Origin: Stenotrophobium rhamnosiphilum
Lineage (GTDB): Bacteria; Pseudomonadota; Gammaproteobacteria; Nevskiales; Nevskiaceae
Direction of reading: 5' to 3'
Length of the DNA stretch: 64,000 nt
NCBI RefSeq assembly: GCF_003052265.1
Contig: NZ_QANS01000003.1
Span: 124,001 to 188,000 of the forward strand
The notes beneath the pieces were generated by a model, which had not been told where the DNA came from, made no database searches, and was given only the letters and a program-made list of their open reading frames with translations. The translations under genes were made by a program, and so were the position numbers. This document shows, one piece after another, positions 16,822 through 25,634 of this stretch (its first letter is position 1; every line of letters begins with the position of its first letter).

Positions 16822-18126
16822 TTAGCTCTGCACGGCGACGAGATCGTCGTCTTTGGTTTCGCGTGACAGCAGTAGCGCGCCTAGCGTCAGCAACGCTGCG
16901 GCCGTGAGGTAGTAACCAACAAACTGTAGGCCGTGATTTTTGGCGAGCCACGTTGCAATGTACGGCGCGAACGAAGCGCCGAAGATTCCAGCCAGATTAA
17001 ACGTGAGCGACGAGCCGGTATAACGCACAGACGTTGGGAATAGCTCAGACAAGATGGTGCCGAGCGGTCCGTAAGTCAGACCCATCAAGCTCAAGCCCAG
17101 CACCAAGGTGAGAACAACGCCTACAGTTCCTGCTTGCATCATTGGCGCCAACACCAGACCAAAAGCAGCGATGGCGGCACTCACAATAATCAGCGTGCGA
17201 CGACGTCCGCGCTTGTCGGCATAGACCGCGGACAGCGGAATCATCAGGCCAAAGAACAGCACGGCAAAGAGCTGAATCTTCAAGAACTCTGCGCGCGTGT
17301 AGCCGAGTGCTGAAGTGCCCCAGCTGAGTGCGAACACCGTCATCAGATAGAACAATACAAACGTTGCGAGTGCGATGACCGTGCCGAGGAATAGTGCGCG
17401 GCCATGTTCGCGGAACACCGTGAACATCGGCACTTCGACACGTTCATGATTTTTGAGAGCCTGTGCAAACACCGGCGTCTCGGTAATTTTGAGTCGCACA
17501 TACAAACCAACCAAAACTAAAACTGCGCTGGCGAGAAACGGAATGCGCCAGCCGTAGCTGAAGAATTGTTCGTTGGTCAGCACATCACTCAGCAGCAAGA
17601 AAATGCCGCCGGAGAGAATGAAACCAATTGGCGCGCCAAGCTGCGGGAACATGCCGTACCAAGCGCGCTTACCCGGTGGTGCGTTTTCAGTCGCGAGCAA
17701 AACAGCGCCGCCCCATTCACCACCCAAACCCAAGCCCTGACCAAAGCGGCACAGCGCTAGTAACAACGGCGCCCACATGCCAATGGCTGCGTAGGTTGGC
17801 AACAAACCGATGACGACGGTGGAAATTCCCATCGTCAGCAATGCTGCAACCAGCGTTGCCTTGCGACCAATACGATCGCCGTAATGTCCGAACACTGCTG
17901 AGCCAATCGGACGCGCGATGAACGCAATCGCGAACGTTGCTAGCGATTGCAGCGTTGCAGTTGCTGGATCACCCGCCGGGAAGAACAGCGTTGGGAACAC
18001 CAACACCGCTGCCGTGGCGTAAATATAGAAATCGAAAAACTCGATGGTGGTGCCAATCAAACTTGCGAACAGCACGGTGCGCGGTGAATTTACGGGCGGC
18101 GTGCTGGAAGAGGCGGCGTCACTCAT
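16822..18126 (-). CDS. MHS-family MFS transporter (metabolite:H+ symporter)
   Basis: ATG 18126 follows AAGGAA at 9 bases; the codon before it is a TTG that could extend the frame by one residue. The 434-residue protein has the MHS signatures TTIEFFDFYIYATAA in helix 1, GHYGDRIGRKATLV between helices 2 and 3, GLGLGGEWGGAVLLATENAP in helix 4 and LFPTSVRYTGSSLTFNLAG. Relatives move shikimate, alpha-ketoglutarate, proline/betaine or citrate. The substrate is not predictable here. Homoserine kinase lies upstream on the same strand 32 bases away. Confidence 0.9.
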   Translation of the reverse strand: MSDAASSSTPPVNSPRTVLFASLIGTTIEFFDFYIYATAAVLVFPTLFFPAGDPATATLQSLATFAIAFIARPIGSAVFGHYGDRIGRKATLVAALLTMGISTVVIGLLPTYAAIGMWAPLLLALCRFGQGLGLGGEWGGAVLLATENAPPGKRAWYGMFPQLGAPIGFILSGGIFLLLSDVLTNEQFFSYGWRIPFLASAVLVLVGLYVRLKITETPVFAQALKNHERVEVPMFTVFREHGRALFLGTVIALATFVLFYLMTVFALSWGTSALGYTRAEFLKIQLFAVLFFGLMIPLSAVYADKRGRRRTLIIVSAAIAAFGLVLAPMMQAGTVGVVLTLVLGLSLMGLTYGPLGTILSELFPTSVRYTGSSLTFNLAGIFGASFAPYIATWLAKNHGLQFVGYYLTAAALLTLGALLLSRETKDDDLVAVQS

Positions 18127-18158
18127 CAATATTGATTCCTTGGATTGCAGCAGTGCGT

Positions 18159-19097
18159 TTAGAGCGCAGGCGGTGCTGTGTTGCGATGATGCTCAAGAAT
18201 GCGGCGGTATTGGTCCGGATCTTTCACATGCACAACATCGCCTTCGCGGGGGAAGGTCCAGTCGTACAAACGTGAGAGCCAGAAACGCAGCGCCGCAGCG
18301 CGCAGAACCAGCGACCATGCAGCACGTTCGCTTTCTTCAGGCTCGCGACGTGCGCGATACGCATCTGTCATCGCGGTCCAGCGCGCAGCATTCGGATGAC
18401 CGTTGGTTTCAAAGCACCAGTCATTCAGCGTGACGGCCAAGTCGTAGATCAGTGCGTCGTTGCAGGCGTAATAGAAGTCGATGACGCCGGTGAGGCGATC
18501 ATCTACAAACAACACGTTGTCGCGGAACAGGTCGGCGTGAATCACGCCCTGTGGCAACGCCGCGAAATTGAGTTTGGATTGTGCTTTGAGTTCGTCTTCA
18601 ATCAGCGCGCGGGTGTCTTTATCGACGCGTGACAGCAATGCCTTCGCGGTCTGCTCACGCCATGCCGGACCACGCGAGTTCTCGCAGCGGCCTGCATATG
18701 AAAGTCCGGTGACGTGTAAATCGCCGAGCGCGCTACCAACGGCAGCACTCTGCGCCAGATTCGGAAACAGCACGCCCTGACCGGTGAGGCGATGCACCAA
18801 TGCAGCCGGTTTGCCATTGAGGGTGACGAGGTTCTTGCCCTCGTGTGTGCGGGCAGGCATCGCACCAGTGAAGCCGCGCGAGGCGAGGTGATCCATCAAA
18901 CCGAGGAAGAACGGCAGATCGTCGTAGTTGAGACGCTCGAACAGCGTCAGCACCCAGCGGCCATCGCTGGTATCAACAAAATAATTGGTGTTCTCGATAC
19001 CTTCGCCGATGCCTTGGTAGCCGATCAGTTCGCCGACCGGATACTGCTGCAGAAAATCGCGAAGCTCGTTGTACGAGACCTTGGTAAAAACGGACAT
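18159..19097 (-). CDS. thrB: Homoserine kinase, APH-fold type
   Basis: Phosphorylates L-homoserine on the route to threonine. At 312 residues it is the ThrB type found in pseudomonads and alphaproteobacteria, built on the aminoglycoside phosphotransferase fold rather than the GHMP fold of E. coli ThrB. The start TKVSYNELRDFLQQYPVG, the GIENTNYFVDT loop, the catalytic HADLFRDN (187-194) and the metal-binding IDFYYA (Asp207) are all present. No threonine-operon neighbours (hom, thrC) are in the window. It is followed by the MFS gene and may share a transcript with it. Confidence 0.93.
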   Translation of the reverse strand: MSVFTKVSYNELRDFLQQYPVGELIGYQGIGEGIENTNYFVDTSDGRWVLTLFERLNYDDLPFFLGLMDHLASRGFTGAMPARTHEGKNLVTLNGKPAALVHRLTGQGVLFPNLAQSAAVGSALGDLHVTGLSYAGRCENSRGPAWREQTAKALLSRVDKDTRALIEDELKAQSKLNFAALPQGVIHADLFRDNVLFVDDRLTGVIDFYYACNDALIYDLAVTLNDWCFETNGHPNAARWTAMTDAYRARREPEESERAAWSLVLRAAALRFWLSRLYDWTFPREGDVVHVKDPDQYRRILEHHRNTAPPAL

Positions 19098-19140
19098 GAG
19101 GGATCAGGGAAAAGGGCCTGTCCCTATCGTCTCATATGCG

Positions 19141-19171
19141 GCCGCGTCCGCCTACGTGGGACGGACGCGGC
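19141..19171 (-). terminator. Hairpin after the SH3-like gene
   Basis: GCCGCGTCCG (19141-19150) pairs with CGGACGCGGC (19162-19171) with an 11-base loop, just beyond the stop of the minus-strand SH3-like gene. There is no clear U-run, so terminator activity is only probable. Confidence 0.5.
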
Positions 19172-19182
19172 TTGTGCAAAAA

Positions 19183-19524
19183 CTATTGCAGCTGTGCGCT
19201 TCCCACTTCGGTTTCGACTACCCAGCCGCCGCCCAGACCATCGGCAGTCACATACCACCAGGTGCCATCAGCATTCTGGGTGCTTTTTTCCAAGCGCACG
19301 CGTTTCTCGGCTGGGACCACGACTTCGCCTGTGCTGTCGAGCTTAGGGCGATCGCGCAGAGCTACGGCGCGCAGTACGACGGCCGTCGCTTTAGAGGTCT
19401 GTGGCGTAGCAGACGCTGCCGACGCTACGGAGGCTGATGCTTGTGGCGGCACCGATTCAGCGGCGGCCTGAGCACAAAACGACAAAGCGGACAGCGCCGC
19501 TGAAACCAATAGGATCTTCTTCAT
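19183..19524 (-). CDS. Secreted SH3-like domain protein
   Basis: ATG 19524 is preceded by AGGAG, so the longer frame (to 19572) is not used. The 113-residue product has a signal peptide (MKKILLVSAALSALSF, cleavage near AQA), a short Ala/Ser linker and one SH3-like domain. The core reads VALRDRP, then RVRLEKST, ADGTWWYVTA and GGGWVVE. It is a close paralogue of the next upstream gene, and its domain also resembles the end of the barrel protein at 993-1913. SH3-like secreted domains often bind peptidoglycan; that role is inference. Confidence 0.75.
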   Translation of the reverse strand: MKKILLVSAALSALSFCAQAAAESVPPQASASVASAASATPQTSKATAVVLRAVALRDRPKLDSTGEVVVPAEKRVRLEKSTQNADGTWWYVTADGLGGGWVVETEVGSAQLQ

Positions 19525-19668
19525 AACACTCCTGAACGACTTAAATTTGCCCTGCCCGCGAGCAGCCAGCATTGAACACTGGCTTCAGAGTAATAAATAT
19601 CAAGGGGCGCGACTATGCGTTTCACCACATAGCTGGCGAATTTCTTACGAAGCGTATTTTTTAAATCA

Positions 19669-19696
19669 CACGCCGAGAGGACATGCTCTCGGCGTG
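19669..19696 (-). terminator. Hairpin between the SH3-like paralogues
   Basis: CACGCCGAGAG (19669-19679) and CTCTCGGCGTG (19686-19696) form an 11-bp stem with a 6-base loop just after the stop of the upstream paralogue. No U-run follows on the minus strand, so it may attenuate rather than fully terminate. Confidence 0.55.
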
Positions 19697-19713
19697 CTGA
19701 AGCCCGCTGCGAC

Positions 19714-20400
19714 TTAGCGCTGTGGACTGCCCATTGCGCTTTCCAGCAGCCAACCGCCGCCGATTCCCGGAGCGGTGACAAACCACCAAATACCGTCCGC
19801 ATTAATCGTGCTGGACTCCAAACGCACGCGCGTTTCGGCATCGATGATGTCGCCCGTGTTGGCCACAACAGGTCGCGTGCGCAGCGGCACCGGATGCAGC
19901 ACTACGGCGGTGGACTTGGAGGTATTCCAGACCGATACCGTTGGCGTGACGGATCTGTATTCATCCGGCGGCGGTGCCGACACTGGCGCAGGCAGAACTT
20001 CTAGCTGCGTGTCCGCTACTGGCGCAGGAGCAGCGACTGGCACGGCAACTGGAGTTGGAACCACTACTGGCGCTGCAGCTGGCACCGCTACAGGGACTGG
20101 TTCAGACACGGGAACCGGAACTGGCACCGGCGTAGGCACAGCGGGCGCCACTCTCGGCGCTACCGCGGCGGTGTTGGTTAAACCCGGCAACTCCGCTTTT
20201 TGTTGCACAGCGCCTGGTGCTGCCGCTGCAGCAGCTGCGGCGGCCGCTGATGCGTCTGCGCGCAATTCAACCGGGGTCTCTTCAAGCGCGGCGTCAGTCG
20301 GCGTTTCCTGCCACTGTCCCTTTGCTTGTGCGACGGATTCAAAGCTCGCCAGCAGCGAACTGCTTGCAAACAATATCGAGAGCAGTAATTCCTTTTTCAT
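19714..20400 (-). CDS. Secreted SH3-like protein with Pro/Val-Ala linker
   Basis: A 228-residue protein with a signal peptide ending near VAQA and GGAAGAG before its ATG. An acidic segment, a run of ten alanines (near 51-62) and a low-complexity stretch of PVPVPV, VAVPA and APVV units (about 85-135) lead to a C-terminal SH3-like domain. That domain has VPLRTRP, RVRLESST, ADGIWWFVTA and GGGWLLE, clearly paralogous to the neighbouring gene. The rigid proline linker suggests a module meant to span the periplasm or cell wall. No enzyme domain is attached. Confidence 0.75.
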   Translation of the reverse strand: MKKELLLSILFASSSLLASFESVAQAKGQWQETPTDAALEETPVELRADASAAAAAAAAAAPGAVQQKAELPGLTNTAAVAPRVAPAVPTPVPVPVPVSEPVPVAVPAAAPVVVPTPVAVPVAAPAPVADTQLEVLPAPVSAPPPDEYRSVTPTVSVWNTSKSTAVVLHPVPLRTRPVVANTGDIIDAETRVRLESSTINADGIWWFVTAPGIGGGWLLESAMGSPQR

Positions 20401-20507
20401 GTCTCTTCCTTTGCCGACTATTTGAGTTGGGATTTTGGATGCGGCGTGGTCGGCTGCCGCAAATATAAACCCGATGCTCGAATGGCACTACACCGCTTTA
20501 CATAAAA

Positions 20508-22313
20508 TCACGTCGCTTCGGCCTCGCGCACAAAGGTGCGCTCCTTGGACACCATCGCCACAAAGATAAACAGCACTGCGCCTAAAGCCATCAATGCGGC
20601 AAAGAACAAGAAATAGATCGGTCCGACCAGCGTGTAAGTTGAGACCTCGCCTTTACTCAGATCGTAGTTGCCATTGCTCGACACCGGCTTGCGATAAACC
20701 TTGTCCATCAGGCGGACGCGATTGCCCGCAACATCAATTTCCGCAATCAGGAAGGTGCCGGCCAAAGGTCCTTTGCTGCCGTCAGCGGTAATGACTTCCA
20801 CGCCGTTTTCGCCATTGAAATCGATCTTCTGGCCGGTGACGTAACCATCCACTTTCGACAGTGCAACCCAGGTTTGTTCACCCGTGCTCACGCTTTCGGT
20901 TTTGAGTGGCTCCACCATGTAGTCGTTAACTGCGGCGGTAAAAATATTGCCCACGCTGACGGACAACAGGAACAAGGACATGACAAAACTCTTCATATAC
21001 AGCGGCGCTTGTTTGTAGCTGTATTCGAGTGCGGTGATCGACACCAATACTTCCGCTGCAGTCAGCACGACATAAGCGCTGATCTGCCACCACATGCTCA
21101 CTACATGCCCTTCCTGAATACGTTGCTCAATCCACGCAACGATTAAGAAAGACGCAGCGACCGTGAACAAGCCCATGCCGATCTTGCGCAGTGGCGTCAC
21201 CGTAAAAAACTTGCCCAGCAAAGGATAAATGACGAAGGTAAAAACCGGCACGAGAATCAAAATGAAAATGCCGTTAACCACTTGAACCTGCGCTGGCAAC
21301 ATCTCCCACGCGGCTGCGCTCTCAAAACCCGACACGCCACTCATAAAGCCCAACAGATGTTTATCCATCAACGCGGACTGCGCTTGAATGGTCCAGCTGT
21401 TGCCATTGCTCTGATCCCACAAGGACCAGAAGAATGCGACGAAGATATAAAGCACCAGCAAACGGCCAATCAGCTTGAGTGAATCGCCGGTGAAGCAGCG
21501 TTTAAGCCAAGCATGCAAATCTTCAGGCAACTTGTTGCCAATGCTCGGGCGCAAGCAAACAAAAATTAAACCTGCGAGCAAAGACAAGATCGTTGCCGTT
21601 GCCCACAGCTTATTGGTCTGCACCAGCACCACGCCGGTAATCGCCAGCATCACCGCAAAAATCAGCGAGAACACGACAAGTGCAGGGCCTGCACCGGTGC
21701 GCATCGCTGGTGGCACCACCGCAAACTTGCGTCCACCCAACCAGAAGGCAATGGTCGCAAACGTCATCATCAAGGCAGGCACGCCAAATGCAATTTTGGG
21801 CCCGAATGCAGGATTGCTCAGCAACTCAGGGCAGAGCCAGATTGAAATTACTGAGCCCGCATTAATCGAGATGTAAAAATAGCTGAAGGCGCGCTCAATC
21901 AGATGCGCGTTCTGCTCGGTGAATTGATCGCCGACATTGGTCGATACACAAGGTTTGATGCCGCCCGTGCCAAAAGCCATCAGCAACAGGCCGACAATCA
22001 TCATGTCTTCGCCAGTGCCCAAAGCGAGGATCGTGCAGCCCGCGATGTAAACAATCGAGAACGAAATGATCGTGCGAAATTTAGCGAGGAATACGTCTGA
22101 AACAATCGCGCCGAGCAAAGGGAAGAAGTACGCGGCGGATTTGAACATCGCCTGCCAGCTCGCAGCTTTGGCATCGCCAAAGTGCAAGAACTCGATCATG
22201 TACTGCACCAGGATCGCGTTCACGCCGTAGAAACAGAAACGCTCGGCAAACTCGTTGCTGATGATGTACGGAATGCCGGCCGGCATTTTGTCGCTGCGTG
22301 TGGCAGTCGTCAT
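20508..22313 (-). CDS. Proton-dependent oligopeptide (POT/PTR2) transporter
   Basis: A 601-residue POT carrier importing di- or tripeptides with protons. The ExxER proton-coupling motif is Glu21-Phe-Ala-Glu24-Arg25, and the PTR2 signatures GTGGIKPCVSTNVGDQF (about 115-131) and FSYFYISINAGS (143-154) are intact. About 14 helices are present, as in other POT members. Unusual is a soluble, strand-rich segment at about 465-560 (YVTGQKIDFNGENGVEVI, GTFLIAEIDVAGNRVRL) between the last two helices, absent from E. coli Dtp proteins. The M20 peptidase gene lies upstream in the same direction, which suits peptide use. Confidence 0.92.
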   Translation of the reverse strand: MTTATRSDKMPAGIPYIISNEFAERFCFYGVNAILVQYMIEFLHFGDAKAASWQAMFKSAAYFFPLLGAIVSDVFLAKFRTIISFSIVYIAGCTILALGTGEDMMIVGLLLMAFGTGGIKPCVSTNVGDQFTEQNAHLIERAFSYFYISINAGSVISIWLCPELLSNPAFGPKIAFGVPALMMTFATIAFWLGGRKFAVVPPAMRTGAGPALVVFSLIFAVMLAITGVVLVQTNKLWATATILSLLAGLIFVCLRPSIGNKLPEDLHAWLKRCFTGDSLKLIGRLLVLYIFVAFFWSLWDQSNGNSWTIQAQSALMDKHLLGFMSGVSGFESAAAWEMLPAQVQVVNGIFILILVPVFTFVIYPLLGKFFTVTPLRKIGMGLFTVAASFLIVAWIEQRIQEGHVVSMWWQISAYVVLTAAEVLVSITALEYSYKQAPLYMKSFVMSLFLLSVSVGNIFTAAVNDYMVEPLKTESVSTGEQTWVALSKVDGYVTGQKIDFNGENGVEVITADGSKGPLAGTFLIAEIDVAGNRVRLMDKVYRKPVSSNGNYDLSKGEVSTYTLVGPIYFLFFAALMALGAVLFIFVAMVSKERTFVREAEAT

Positions 22314-22449
22314 TTTGATGCGTACTCCCCGATGCTGATGCTGATGCTAATAGTGTCGCTTAGAGCCTAGATTACCGGTTTGTTCAGCCGTCTAAAAATT
22401 TCTGCTTCTGTCAGCTGAATAATTTCTACCAACTTGCTTGCCGCTGTCG

Positions 22450-23919
22450 TCACTGCAGGCCTGCCGCGTTTTGAATCAGATGTGCGTAGAAGCGAATCAT
22501 GCCGACATAAGACTGCACAGCAATGCGTTCGTTCGCGCCATGCACGCGGGCTAAATCTTCTGGACGATAGAGGCTCGGTGAAAAGTTATAACGGCTCTCG
22601 AATACGTCGGTGTAGTGACGATTATCGGTTGCGCCGGTCACGATGCCGGTGCTGACCAAGGCCTCTGGAAACACTTGGTTCACGGTCTTTTCGATCACCG
22701 CAAAACTCGCGCTATTCGAATCTGAAACGGGCGAGGCTTCGCTCTCCATATGGCCATCGATCGCAATCTCGATGTGCTCGTCATCGATGACATCACGCAG
22801 ATGCGCTTCGACATCTTTGACCGTGTCGCCCGGCAACAAGCGGAAATTGATCACGGCATAAGCTTCTGTCGGCAAAACATTGTCTTTGATGCCCGCACGC
22901 AAGATGGTCGGCGCTGTAGTGGTTCGCACTAACGCGCTGCTCACTGGCGTGGCCGACATGGCGCGCACCAGTAAGGGCTCAAACAGCCAACGGTTCGCCA
23001 TCAGAACGCGGCGCGCTAAAGGCATTTCGGGTGCGAGGCGATTCAGCATTTCATTAACGGGTGGCGTTAGACGCCCAGGCATGCGCTTTGCCTGCACGCG
23101 TGAAACCGCACGTGCGAGATCGCCGACTGCCGTATCCGCAGGCGGCATGGATGAGTGCCCGCCTTTTGCGCGCGCTGTTAAACGAAAAGAGACATAGCCT
23201 TTTTCCGCCACCATGACTGATGCAACCGGCTTATCAACACCAGCGATAACGCCTTGTGTGATGGCGCCGCCTTCATCAAGCGAGAACTCGGCTTTGACGC
23301 CACGCGATTTGAGTAGCGCGGCCATTTTTACTGCGCCCTGATCGCCACCAATTTCTTCGTCGTGACCAAAAGCCAGATAAATCGTGCGGCTAGGGGTGAA
23401 GCCCTGCGACAACAAAGTTTCGACGCCTTCGAGCAAGGCAACCATATTGCCTTTGTCATCAAGCGCGCCGCGGCCCCAGATAAAACCTTCTGCGATATCA
23501 CCGGAGAATGGCGGATGTGTCCATTGTTTTTCAGTGCCGGGCTCTACGGGAACAACGTCCATATGCGCCAGCAGCAAAATCGGTTTGGCTTTGGGATCTT
23601 TGCCCGTCCATGTGTAGAGCAAGCTGCCGCCATCGAGACGTTCGCGCGTGAGCGCGGCGTGCGTTTTCGGGAAATTCTTTTGCAGATAACTGGCGAGCGC
23701 ATCGAACTGTTTGATATCGATGTCACTACGATTTTCAAAAGAGATGGTCGGAATTCGAATCGCACCAGCCAAGCGTTGCGCACTGGCTGTCGCATCAACA
23801 TCCAATAACTTTGTCGTTGCCGCATGTGTTGCCGACGCAGGCAGATGCGCGGTGTTCCACGCCAGAATCGTGGCAATCACAATCAGCCCGGCCACAGCAA
23901 TTTTGCTCAAAAGTTTCAT
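22450..23919 (-). CDS. M20-family metallopeptidase (PM20D1/CPS1-like)
   Basis: ATG 23919 has GGGGAG five bases before it; the longer frame is discarded. The 489-residue protein has an N-terminal signal anchor (5-21). The di-zinc site is complete: His119 and Asp121 (AHMDVVPV), Asp154 (GRGALDDKG), Glu188/Glu189 (GHDEEIGG), and His near GGHSSMPP in the lid domain. Length and the WTHPPFSGDIAEGFIWGRGA stretch fit the carboxypeptidase S/PM20D1 branch, which cleaves peptides or N-acyl amino acids. It probably acts in the periplasm. The POT transporter downstream supports a peptide-scavenging role. Confidence 0.9.
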   Translation of the reverse strand: MKLLSKIAVAGLIVIATILAWNTAHLPASATHAATTKLLDVDATASAQRLAGAIRIPTISFENRSDIDIKQFDALASYLQKNFPKTHAALTRERLDGGSLLYTWTGKDPKAKPILLLAHMDVVPVEPGTEKQWTHPPFSGDIAEGFIWGRGALDDKGNMVALLEGVETLLSQGFTPSRTIYLAFGHDEEIGGDQGAVKMAALLKSRGVKAEFSLDEGGAITQGVIAGVDKPVASVMVAEKGYVSFRLTARAKGGHSSMPPADTAVGDLARAVSRVQAKRMPGRLTPPVNEMLNRLAPEMPLARRVLMANRWLFEPLLVRAMSATPVSSALVRTTTAPTILRAGIKDNVLPTEAYAVINFRLLPGDTVKDVEAHLRDVIDDEHIEIAIDGHMESEASPVSDSNSASFAVIEKTVNQVFPEALVSTGIVTGATDNRHYTDVFESRYNFSPSLYRPEDLARVHGANERIAVQSYVGMIRFYAHLIQNAAGLQ

Positions 23920-23963
23920 GTGCGCTCCCCATGCTATGACAGCACTGTAACTGGATTGCGCCC

Positions 23964-23999
23964 AAATAAAACGCCGGCACAAAGGCCGGCGTTTTATTT
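23964..23999. terminator. Terminator hairpin (CGCCGGC type)
   Basis: 15-bp perfect arms, AAATAAAACGCCGGC (23964-23978) and complement (23985-23999), with loop ACAAAG. It ends the DUF4394 gene on the minus strand and has T/A-runs on both sides. Nearly the same core hairpin occurs at 25037-25066. Confidence 0.85.
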
Positions 24000-24017
24000 A
24001 AAGCAAAGCGTTAAAAG

Positions 24018-24908
24018 TTAGGGGGCAACAGCCAAGGCCCGCAGCTTCAACGACGTGCCGCTCACCTTCACCGTACCGCCACAAGGTGCGCTTGCGCCGG
24101 TCGCGAGATTCACTTTACGCAGCGTGCGCGTCGAACCTTCGTGAACGAAATAGCCGACGTTGTTCACGGTGTCGATGTTGAAGGTCTGCGCAGCAGAAGT
24201 CGTGGAAACATTCACGCCCAAAGCGCCAACCGTGAAGAGCTGTCCGCCATTGGGCGACTGTGGGTTGGCATTGACGCTACCCAAAGTTGCCAGCACGTCT
24301 TGCGTAGCATCGAGGACATAAGCAGTTGTTACAAATGGATCCGGCCCGGTGCCCGCGCCAGTCGTCGCTTTGTAAGCCATGCCGCGTAAAGAAAATGTTT
24401 TGCCTGCGTTGATGTCGCCGGTGGCATACATCAGTGAGGTATCCGTGGCCGCCAATGCGCCCGTATCTGGATTCAAACGTACGTTGACGCTGCCAGCTTT
24501 ATTGATGAGGCGAATACGATCCGGCACGGGGTTGAAATTAAAACCGCCGACGTCGGCGCCAACGGATGTCACTGCGGCCGCGCCCACAATCGTGGCAGCG
24601 CCCGTGGTGGGATCAACCGTATAGACGCGGTTGTTGTCGGCGAGAATAAACGTGGCGCCGGTTGCAGGCCGCACGTCCAAGCCCACCACCTTGGCAGCAC
24701 CGAGGCCGGTGACCGCGAAGCTGCTGATCTGAACAGAAGGATCCGCGCTGCTAAATTTGATGAGTCTGTCGTCTTCAGTCACTGCCAACAGATTCGCCGC
24801 TGGAACGCAGTCGCCGACTCCGACCACATCTGCATCACCATCACAGCCCGACAACACCGTCGCCGAGAGCAACGTCAGGCTAAAAGCCCAGATCGCATTC
24901 TTACGCAT
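24018..24908 (-). CDS. DUF4394-domain lipoprotein
   Basis: ATG 24908 is preferred because GGAG lies six bases before it; in-frame ATGs at 24914 and 24920 precede or overlap that site. The 296-residue product has a signal with lipobox VLSGC (Cys about 22). The remainder is a run of repeated strands of the DUF4394 type: LLAVTEDDRLIKFSS, GLDVRPATG, IYTVDPTTGAA-like RVYTVDPTTGAATIVG, and FNPVPDRIRLINKAG. It predicts a beta-propeller-like surface or periplasmic protein of unknown function. It is monocistronic with its own terminator. Confidence 0.85.
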   Translation of the reverse strand: MRKNAIWAFSLTLLSATVLSGCDGDADVVGVGDCVPAANLLAVTEDDRLIKFSSADPSVQISSFAVTGLGAAKVVGLDVRPATGATFILADNNRVYTVDPTTGAATIVGAAAVTSVGADVGGFNFNPVPDRIRLINKAGSVNVRLNPDTGALAATDTSLMYATGDINAGKTFSLRGMAYKATTGAGTGPDPFVTTAYVLDATQDVLATLGSVNANPQSPNGGQLFTVGALGVNVSTTSAAQTFNIDTVNNVGYFVHEGSTRTLRKVNLATGASAPCGGTVKVSGTSLKLRALAVAP

Positions 24909-25036
24909 GTTCATCTCCATTGAGTGTTCGCTTACACGGGGTGAAAATCCGGCTGGGGAGACCCATTCGGAAGTCCTTATAGATTCTTTACGCAGAATAG
25001 CGATTTATGGATGCGCGTCTGTCGGATATCGCACAT

Positions 25037-25066
25037 AGAAACGCCGGCACTAAGGCCGGCGTTTCT
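25037..25066 (-). terminator. Terminator hairpin after ppnP
   Basis: AGAAACGCCGGC (25037-25048) pairs with GCCGGCGTTTCT (25055-25066) around ACTAAG. It lies beyond the stop of the minus-strand rubredoxin-ppnP unit and shares its core with the hairpin at 23964. Confidence 0.75.
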
Positions 25067-25084
25067 GGTAAAGCTACTTCGCTT

Positions 25085-25396
25085 TTAAGCAAAGTGACAA
25101 ACGTAATGCAGTGTTTCCAGCGTTTCGATATCAAAGGACGAATTGCCCGGGGCGTCGAATGACTGGCCGCCTTTGTATTCTTTGAATTCGGTCTCACCAG
25201 CAAGCTTCACAAGGCAACGGCCTTCGATCAGTTCCATGATTTCTGGAGCGCCGGTGCCGAAGGTGAGCTTGGAAGGCAGGATCACGCCGACGCTTTTACG
25301 CGTGCCGTCTGCCAGCAAAACGGTGTGGCTAACGCACTTGCCGTCGAAATAGACGTTGGCTTTTTTAACAACGCTAACTTGGTCGAACTGGGACAT
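25085..25396 (-). CDS. ppnP: Pyrimidine/purine nucleoside phosphorylase PpnP
   Basis: A 103-residue single cupin of the PpnP (YaiE) family, which splits nucleosides with phosphate into base and pentose 1-phosphate. [35 protein letters not shown] and [12 protein letters not shown] line up with the E. coli protein as I remember it. Its ATG directly follows the TAA of the rubredoxin gene (TAAATG), so the two are translationally coupled although they have no known biochemical link. Confidence 0.92.
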   Translation of the reverse strand: MSQFDQVSVVKKANVYFDGKCVSHTVLLADGTRKSVGVILPSKLTFGTGAPEIMELIEGRCLVKLAGETEFKEYKGGQSFDAPGNSSFDIETLETLHYVCHFA

Positions 25397-25561
25397 TTAG
25401 ACCTCGACCATCATGAAGTCGGATTTACCGGCGCCGCAGTCAGGGCAGGTCCAAGTATCCGGCACGTCTTCCCAACGGGTGCCTGCAGGGATGCCTTCAT
25501 CGGGCACGCCAACGGCTTCGTCGTAAACATAATCGCAAATCAGGCAACGCCACTTTTTCAT
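25397..25561 (-). CDS. Rubredoxin (AlkG-like electron carrier)
   Basis: A 54-residue one-iron rubredoxin, too short for many gene finders. The iron site is complete: Cys6 and Cys9 in WRCLICDY, and the second pair in [14 protein letters not shown]. The sequence [19 protein letters not shown] and WEDVPDTW is the usual rubredoxin core. It follows the alkane hydroxylase gene after a 73-base gap on the same strand, so it is the natural electron donor to AlkB. The reductase that should feed it (rubredoxin reductase) is not in the window. Confidence 0.95.
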   Translation of the reverse strand: MKKWRCLICDYVYDEAVGVPDEGIPAGTRWEDVPDTWTCPDCGAGKSDFMMVEV

Positions 25562-25634
25562 GACAGCTTCTCGACCTCAGGACAATAAAAAGCGGCGCGG
25601 CCAACTGGCTGCGCCGCCGGTTCAATGGTGACTA

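Noticed and set aside
19775-20425. 216-residue open frame opposite the SH3-like gene, rich in TGTATGT-type repeats
   Set aside because: It is the antisense image of the Pro/Val/Ala linker and the signal peptide. The real protein is on the minus strand with a signal peptide and ribosome site.
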